A DNA stretch of 11,436 bases from Deltaproteobacteria bacterium (lineage in GTDB: Bacteria; Desulfobacterota; Desulfobacteria; Desulfobacterales; ETH-SRB1): contig JAFCZU010000060.1 of the NCBI GenBank assembly GCA_019314185.1, positions 1 through 11,436 on the forward strand. The letters run 5' to 3'. A program made the position numbers and the translations under genes. Below are positions 7,501 to 11,436 of the stretch, in pieces (the first letter of the stretch is position 1; every line of letters starts with the position of its first letter). The notes under the pieces were generated by a model that had not been told where the DNA came from, searched no databases, and saw nothing but the letters and a program-made list of their open reading frames with translations.

Positions 7501-8608
7501 CTATTACATATTTTATACCCGGAATTGTTATTGAAGTTTCGGCAATATTTGTTGCCACAATGATCTTTCTTCCAGGCAGGCGTGAAAAGACTCTTGACTG
7601 CTCTATGGATGAAAGTCTTGCATACAATGGAAGGACGATAGCGCTTTTATAGTTTCTTCCTTCCAGAATTTCGCAGGTTTCACGAATACCCTGCTCTGTG
7701 GGCATAAATACAATGATATCGCCATAGGGACTTTTTTCCTGTAATTTGTCAACTGCAAGCGCCGCCATCTCAATATGTGTGCGTTCATCACTGCCTTCAG
7801 GTTCCGCCTCCTGTTCCATAGTAAAATATTGCACCTCAATCGGGTACATACGTCCTGACACTTCTATAACAGGTGCATTATCGAATGCCTTTGAAAACTT
7901 TTCAGTATCAATGGTTGCGGATGTTATTATTATTTTAAGATCTTTTCTTTTCTTTAAAAGTGTTTTTAAAATGCCTATAATAAAATCAATATTAAGACTT
8001 CTTTCATGCGCTTCATCCACTATTATTGTGTCGTATTCGTTCAGATATTTATCATTCTGTGCCTCGGCAAGAAGTATACCGTCAGTCATAATCTTTATGA
8101 ATGCATCCTTGCCTGTTTCATTCTTGAACCTTATTTTGTAACCCACAGACTTGCCAAGCTCCTCGCCTAATTCTTCTGATAGGCGTCTGGCAACAGTCGT
8201 AGCTGCGATTCTTCTTGGCTGGGTGCATCCGATTTTGCCGTCGATTCCTCTTCCTGCCGCAATGCAGAACTTCGGTATCTGGGTAGTCTTGCCGGAACCT
8301 GTTTCGCCGGAAATTATCAACACCTGGTTTTTTGAGATTAAATCAATTATTTCATTCTTTTTGTCGGTTATTGGAAGATCAGGATTATAGGTCAGCCCGG
8401 GCGTATTTTGTTTTCTCCATGACTTTTTTTTGATTGAAGCCTGAATCTGTTTTTCAAGCCGAAGAATTTTCTCATTTAACTTTTCGTCAGATAAAGCTTT
8501 TGCTTTGGAGCGTTTTATGAGGAGAATCTCACGCCTTACAGCCTGTCTGTCGGCACAAAGAACCTTAGGCAAAAGGGATTCTATTTTTTTTATTCGGTCA
8601 TTTTTCAT
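4589..8608 (-). CDS. hrpA: ATP-dependent RNA helicase HrpA (DEAH box)
   Basis: The protein has 1339 residues, close to the roughly 1300 of E. coli HrpA. DEAH motifs run in order: Walker A 'GETGSGKT' (101-108), 'TQPRR' (129-133), DEAH (198-201), SAT (230-232), 'TNIAETSITIPG' (353-364) and 'QRKGRCGR' (400-407). Then come the winged-helix/HA2 region ('FTPPEILRANLAEVIL') and OB-fold region ('FPGSGLFNKAKTWIVAAEMVETSRL'), and the long HrpA-specific DUF3418 C-terminal part. HrpA is a cytoplasmic 3'-5' RNA helicase; in E. coli it is implicated in mRNA processing and rescue of collided ribosomes. The N-terminus aligns with E. coli HrpA, which supports this start, but no Shine-Dalgarno precedes it. Residues about 617-635 are a Gly-rich insert encoded by a heptamer array (see that entry), in a linker where E. 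coli HrpA is shorter. The gene converges on the SWIM gene and lies 206 bp downstream of batE. Confidence 0.97.
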   Translation of the reverse strand: MKNDRIKKIESLLPKVLCADRQAVRREILLIKRSKAKALSDEKLNEKILRLEKQIQASIKKKSWRKQNTPGLTYNPDLPITDKKNEIIDLISKNQVLIISGETGSGKTTQIPKFCIAAGRGIDGKIGCTQPRRIAATTVARRLSEELGEELGKSVGYKIRFKNETGKDAFIKIMTDGILLAEAQNDKYLNEYDTIIVDEAHERSLNIDFIIGILKTLLKKRKDLKIIITSATIDTEKFSKAFDNAPVIEVSGRMYPIEVQYFTMEQEAEPEGSDERTHIEMAALAVDKLQEKSPYGDIIVFMPTEQGIRETCEILEGRNYKSAIVLPLYARLSSIEQSRVFSRLPGRKIIVATNIAETSITIPGIKYVIDTGLARISRYTPRSRTTSLPVVPISRSSADQRKGRCGRVENGICIRLFSEQDFLSRRLFTPPEILRANLAEVILRMISLKLGNIEDFPFIDRPAERSIRDGFDLLLELGAISPVKKAGKSKKGNTFLLTEKGRLMARMPIDPRLSRMLIKADQEQCLNEVVVIASALSIQDPRERPVEKAQEADEAQALFRDPLSDFITLLNIWKKYHDAWKKVKSTNKMKKFCKKHYLSFKRIREWRDIHAQIFAILQESGVRGNGSGIGEQGAGKLDNSKQEFYSKQYEAIHKSILSGFLSNIAVRKEKNIFQAAKGKEVMIFPGSGLFNKAKTWIVAAEMVETSRLFARTAANIDNRWLESLGKDQCKYTYLKPHWERNRGEVTAYEQVSLYGLIIVSERPVSYGRINLEEASEIFIRRALVEGDIRETFPFMEHNKKLIDEISSMENRLRKRDILISDEDIFAFYQKRLKEIYDIRTLKKRLKEKGADRFLRMEKNDLLRYLPDEEELSLFPEDITLGTHKFKCNYNFKPGSLDDGITIKVPEALAATVPAESVEWIAPGLYRDKITALIKGLPKNYRKQLVPVTNTVDIIVKEMPGESTSLITALSKFIYKRFGKDIPASAWSEAQLPDHLKMRISITDPKGEVLCSGRSKTILSRSISSKTDQYKSDEFESAKKEREIINIKKWDFEDLPDAITITGKHGAKLIVYPGLELEKKGNKSINLQLFQKRDEAVRSHKKGVAALFTMHFSKDLKFLKKNLSLPKEKKNMVDYFGGPKIFEQRMYESIIKKLFCRNIRTKDAFYSHAKSLSPTILKKGLELLNQVMPVLKAYYETRLSIFNLEKANKPGSNLVQFYNGLRNDLSKLVPETFMDLYDNEKLTHIARYVKAIAIRAQRASINFEKDELKAKKLEIYIVRLNEMLKNLSSSVSEEKKQEIEKYFWLIEEYKVSIFAQELKTSCPVSEKRLDKKIKEIERMV
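6704..6759. repeat. Degenerate heptanucleotide array inside hrpA
   Basis: Eight consecutive 7-mers follow one another without gaps on the plus strand: acctgcc, ccctgtt, ccccgat, ccccgac, ccattac, ccctgac, ccccgat, tcctgaa. The consensus is about cccYgaY. Because 7 is not a multiple of 3, the array cycles through all frames of the hrpA coding strand, yet it stays open and gives a Gly-rich stretch (residues about 617-635, 'GVRGNGSGIGEQGAG'). It resembles the heptameric short tandem repeats known from cyanobacteria and some other bacteria, which are usually intergenic. Confidence 0.75.
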
Positions 8609-8814
8609 TTATGATTTTGGATTTTTATAACTAAAAAGAGAGGCAAAGACAATGAGTCCAACGATATTTCGAGAAAAGGGTTTTGGGTTCTTTTTCCTTT
8701 CCCGTGAATAACTAAGAATGATGAACTCGTAAAAAGTCACAAAGTTAACTATAGATGGCTACGGGAAAATACCATTATTTTTTTGTTATCGTTCCAATGA
8801 CAACGAACTTTTTT
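8609..8814. other. Intergenic region between batE and hrpA
   Basis: These 206 bp have no supported gene. Contents: the candidate hrpA promoter near 8624-8652; an 8-bp inverted pair tttcccgt (8698-8705) / acgggaaa (8761-8768) with a 55-nt spacer; and, inside that spacer, gatgaactcgtaaaaagtc (8720-8738), a motif I recall as recurrent between genes in sulfate-reducing deltaproteobacteria. No convincing terminator for the bat transcript is visible. Confidence 0.4.
8624..8652 (-). promoter_or_regulatory. Candidate sigma70 promoter of hrpA
   Basis: On the minus strand, TTGTCT (8652-8647) is followed after 17 bp by TATAAA (8629-8624). Both boxes are near consensus and the spacing is optimal. Transcription would begin around 8617, leaving a leader of only about 9 nt before the hrpA ATG at 8608. 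This would agree with the absence of a ribosome site. It is unproven, since AT-rich DNA gives such matches by chance. Confidence 0.35.
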
Positions 8815-9600
8815 CTAATTAAACAAAATTTTCTTTTTTATGATACGTTCCATTTGTGATGATTTTACCCAGCCTCTTTTGTCTTTTGACAATCGCAGCA
8901 ACACCCAATCACCCTCGGAGCGTTCATAATGCACAACAGACCCTTCATGAATTTTGAACAGCACGGTATCTTCAGGATCAGGACCGGCCAGGACGTTGAC
9001 CTCTTCTGCCAGCACAACAGAGCGATCATCGCTGATTACGCCATGCCACTTTAAAGCAAAAACAGATGCGCTGATAGTAATAAGAATGGCCAGGAAGATA
9101 AAGAGATAATATGTCCACTCGGCTTTTTTGAAGAGCCTTATGCAAAGAATGCCGAAGAACAAGACATTCAAAATGGCAAAGGCAAAAAAAGTTTCGTAAA
9201 GATTTACGCCATCAAGTCCCAAAACATCATTTATGGAAAAATTTTGGGAATCGGTCAGGGCATCCTGAGTCTGATCTTTTGCATATGAAAGATTAAAGGC
9301 AAGATCGCTGTCTCTCGGGAGCCAAAGGCGTGCTCTTTCGTAAGACAGTATTGCCTTTCCAAGAGCTCCGAGCCGAAAATAGGCGTTTCCAAGGTTGTAG
9401 TAAATATGACCGTTCTCAATTCCGTTTTCAATCAACACAAGATATTTATCTGCTGCTTCCTGAAATTGTTCGTTTTTACAAGCCTGGTTGGCTTCAAAAA
9501 AGAGCTCTGTTATTGACTTGTTTGTGCCTGCTTTTGCTACGCTTGATAAAAATAACAAAACAAGCGCACCTGTCATCGTAAACCGCATGAACCTGCTCAT
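8815..9600 (-). CDS. batE: BatE-like TPR and SH3-domain membrane protein
   Basis: The protein has 261 residues. A signal peptide ends near A24 ('SSVAKA|G'). Two TPR units follow (about 29-60 and 64-97; 'HIYYNLGNAYFRLGALGKAILSYERARLWLPRDSDLAFNLSYAK'), typical of BatE. Two hydrophobic segments (about 136-156 and 162-182) form a membrane hairpin, and residues about 190-252 form a bacterial SH3-like domain ('VNVLAGPDPEDTVLFKIHEGSVVHY', 'RGWVKSSQMERI'). The TPR and SH3 parts are predicted to face the periplasm, where they could hold protein partners of the Bat complex. The start codon overlaps the batD stop as ATGA, and an AAGGAG (9611-9606) sits 5 nt upstream, so batD and batE are translationally coupled. 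It is the last gene of the bat run. Domain architecture is clear; the biochemical role of BatE is poorly known. Confidence 0.88.
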   Translation of the reverse strand: MSRFMRFTMTGALVLLFLSSVAKAGTNKSITELFFEANQACKNEQFQEAADKYLVLIENGIENGHIYYNLGNAYFRLGALGKAILSYERARLWLPRDSDLAFNLSYAKDQTQDALTDSQNFSINDVLGLDGVNLYETFFAFAILNVLFFGILCIRLFKKAEWTYYLFIFLAILITISASVFALKWHGVISDDRSVVLAEEVNVLAGPDPEDTVLFKIHEGSVVHYERSEGDWVLLRLSKDKRGWVKSSQMERIIKKKILFN

Positions 9601-11354
9601 CGGATCTCCTTTTCCAATGTCTTGACAAGCTTCAGCAAATCGTTTGCCGCATCCGTATTTTTCAGGTCTTCCCCTGCATACACGGCATTTTCGAGGCGCT
9701 GAATCAGTGAACGCATTTTTTTTGCGGTTTCAGGAGCAACACCCTTGTTCTGCAAAAGCTCAGCAGCATCATCTGCCGTCAGGGTGCCGATGGATAAACT
9801 GAGCTTGTCGTTCAAGTAGTTTTTGAAGGTGTCAATGAGATCAGCGCAGCCGGGTTGATCTTGCCGGCATCGTTTTGTGAGCGTTTTAAACGCATTTCTG
9901 GATTTTGACAAAGCCAGGCGCTCAGGAGATTGATTGCGTAGTTTTAAGACACCCAATAGCATCAGATAAACTAATAAGGGGCCTATTAAAGCGAGAAGGA
10001 AACGCCAATCCGTTGACAACATTCGGCAGGGAACAGATAAAGCGTTAGCTGATGTATGAATAGGCAGGATGTCCTTCCCGATTTGTTGAATTTCTTTTTT
10101 AATCGGACTTTTTGCGGTTTTTCCGGTGTCAGGCGATGAATGGAAAGCAGCAACATCTTGTGTTTCTCCCGGCAGAACAGACAGGATATGAGCAGACGTA
10201 TTCAGCGTATTGTATTTTCCCGTTTCAGGATTAAAAAAGCTCAGGGTCAGTACAGGGGTTTTAAATCTGCCCGCTTTTTCCGGCACCAGCGCCCATTTCA
10301 TGGTTTTCGTACCTTTGATTCCAAGGACGCCTTGTTCGGTTTCCAAAACAGGCTGGTCGCTGTAAATTCGGGCAAACGGCATTTCAGGAAGGTTGATATC
10401 CGGTATCCGGTTTACATTTCCCTGGCCGCTGACCTGAACCGTCAGTGTTGCGGATTCGCCCGCTTTCAGGCTGGCTGGTTCCAGTCGTGATTTTATCTGA
10501 AAATCTCCCACAAGCCCGCTGAAATCAACAGGTTTTTCTTTTTCCGGCAGAGCAAGGACTTTTAATTCAAGAGGTTTGCTGGCAACTGTCATGGGACGGC
10601 CGGAAGATGATGAGAAAAAAGGATCGTGGAAAAAGTCGTCAAACGAAGAACGTCTCCCCGGACGCATTACCGTCATATTCATTTTGCTGGGAACAATGGC
10701 ATAATCCCCTTCTTTTGAAGCCAGAAGCGCATATCTAATTTCTAATACCTGATACAGTTCCCCCGCGTATGTGGTTTGATATTCATGCGGCTTGCCAAGT
10801 TGTTTAAATACGATATGTTCCATTTTCGGCAGGTTTAAGGAAAGATTGTCAACGTTGACCCGGCGGTAAAGCTTGAGCGTGTAAAGCGCCTGCTGCTCAA
10901 CATAAATATCTTGAGACGAGATCGCAGCCTCAATGAATACCGGTTTGCGATCATTGCCGGATTGTTGTGAAGATGCTTTGACCGTCAGGGTTGCGATATT
11001 GCTCTTCAATGTCCGGCCATCCTTTTTTATCGAAACAGGGCCTATTTTAAAGGTTCCGGTTTTTCTCGGTTGAATGAAATAGGTATATGTAATCCCTGAA
11101 TTGATCTTGCCATTGATGACCTCAACCCTGCTGGCTCTTCCGCTTTCTGTTACCATAAAGTCTTCAAGCCCATTGAGAACTGGCGTTGTATCGCTGCTGC
11201 GTGAGCCGGAAACGCTGACTTCCATCCTGATACTGTCTTCCGGTATTGCCTCCATTCGATCGAGACTGAGCGTGACACTGACTTCAGCCGCAACCAACGA
11301 AGAAAACACCAGAGATAAAAGAATGAACACGATTGCCGCAACGGCTTTTTTCAT
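9597..11354 (-). CDS. batD: BatD, periplasmic/inner-membrane aerotolerance protein
   Basis: The protein has 585 residues, the usual BatD size. A signal peptide covers about residues 1-23 ('SSLVAA|EVSVTLSLDR'). The mature region is built of beta-rich Ig-like domains typical of BatD, with 'YTYFIQPRKTGTFKIGPVSI' (90-109), 'ALYTLKLYRRVNVDNLSLNLP' region (157-176) and the characteristic 'SFDDFFHDPFF' (237-247). One transmembrane helix (about 451-472) is followed by a helical cytoplasmic tail of about 110 residues. BatD acts with the VWA proteins BatA/BatB and a MoxR ATPase in an envelope complex; loss reduces oxidative-stress or oxygen tolerance in Bacteroides. Its molecular activity is unknown. 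The start has an aggaaggg upstream and lies 1 nt after the preceding stop; its stop overlaps batE by 4 nt, marking a tight operon. Confidence 0.93.
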   Translation of the reverse strand: MKKAVAAIVFILLSLVFSSLVAAEVSVTLSLDRMEAIPEDSIRMEVSVSGSRSSDTTPVLNGLEDFMVTESGRASRVEVINGKINSGITYTYFIQPRKTGTFKIGPVSIKKDGRTLKSNIATLTVKASSQQSGNDRKPVFIEAAISSQDIYVEQQALYTLKLYRRVNVDNLSLNLPKMEHIVFKQLGKPHEYQTTYAGELYQVLEIRYALLASKEGDYAIVPSKMNMTVMRPGRRSSFDDFFHDPFFSSSSGRPMTVASKPLELKVLALPEKEKPVDFSGLVGDFQIKSRLEPASLKAGESATLTVQVSGQGNVNRIPDINLPEMPFARIYSDQPVLETEQGVLGIKGTKTMKWALVPEKAGRFKTPVLTLSFFNPETGKYNTLNTSAHILSVLPGETQDVAAFHSSPDTGKTAKSPIKKEIQQIGKDILPIHTSANALSVPCRMLSTDWRFLLALIGPLLVYLMLLGVLKLRNQSPERLALSKSRNAFKTLTKRCRQDQPGCADLIDTFKNYLNDKLSLSIGTLTADDAAELLQNKGVAPETAKKMRSLIQRLENAVYAGEDLKNTDAANDLLKLVKTLEKEIR

Positions 11355-11355
11355 A

Positions 11356-11436
11356 CTACCAGTCCCTTCCTGAAGCAGCGCCTGCGCGATTTTTCTCTGG
11401 AATCATAAAGCGCATAATCCCGGATGGATCTTCCTG
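11356..11436 (-). CDS. C-terminal end of upstream Bat-operon gene (partial)
   Basis: On the minus strand a frame is open from the window edge for 26 codons and stops at a TAG (11358-11356), leaving one base before the batD ATG. It ends in '...ASGRDW'. A basic-residue plus D-W terminus is common in BatB/BatC-type (VWA/TPR) proteins encoded directly before batD, so this is probably the tail of batB, batC or a fusion of the two. Identity is inferred from position and the last residues; no domain is visible in this piece. Confidence 0.55.
   Translation of the reverse strand, partial: QEDPSGIMRFMIPEKNRAGAASGRDW

Noticed and set aside
8785..8814. gttatc/gacaac stem followed by a T-run, as a terminator for batE
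   Set aside because: The T-run (8809-8814) is on the plus strand, opposite to batE, and the stem has only 6 pairs including a wobble. No plus-strand gene ends there.

Overview
The window looks like a chromosomal stretch from a Gram-negative bacterium, most likely a deltaproteobacterium of the Desulfobacterales type. This placement is an inference. It rests on moderate, locally AT-rich composition, a DUF3418-type HrpA, a Bat (aerotolerance) operon, an IS3-family transposase remnant, and short dispersed motifs that I associate from memory with sulfate-reducer genomes. No rRNA, tRNA or other taxonomic marker is present to confirm it.

Layout, left to right. (1) 1-325: the remains of an IS3-family DDE transposase, cut off by the window at its 5' side and broken on its 3' side before the second catalytic Asp. 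(2) 326-607: non-coding, repeat-like DNA with a strong 16-bp hairpin and a perfect 9-bp tandem duplication. (3) 608-4527 (+): a large SNF2-family helicase with an N-terminal SNF2-associated domain (DUF3670/PF12419-like), followed after a 155-bp dyad-rich gap by a SWIM zinc-finger protein with a lysine-rich, histone-H1-like tail and a C-terminal winged-helix-like domain. (4) 4552-4585: a Rho-independent terminator that closes the plus-strand pair. (5) 4589-8608 (-): a full-length HrpA-type DEAH RNA helicase that carries a degenerate heptanucleotide array inside its reading frame. (6) 8609-8814: an intergenic region with a candidate hrpA promoter. (7) 8815-11436 (-): the distal end of a Bat operon, comprising the last 26 codons of an upstream Bat-type gene, batD (overlapping batE by ATGA), and batE.

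Functionally there are three modules. The SNF2 and SWIM genes probably act together on protein-DNA complexes: an ATP-driven DNA translocase with a zinc-finger, DNA-binding partner. HrpA acts on RNA and stalled ribosomes. The Bat proteins form an inner-membrane/periplasmic complex linked to stress and oxygen tolerance. SNF2-SWIM and hrpA converge and do not share transcription. The bat genes lie upstream of hrpA on the same strand but are separated by 206 bp with their own promoter-like sequence.

I do not see a clearly new multi-gene system. The observations most worth a second look are the SNF2/SWIM/H1-like pair with its palindromic control region, the in-frame heptamer array in hrpA, and the transposase/repeat junction at the left edge.
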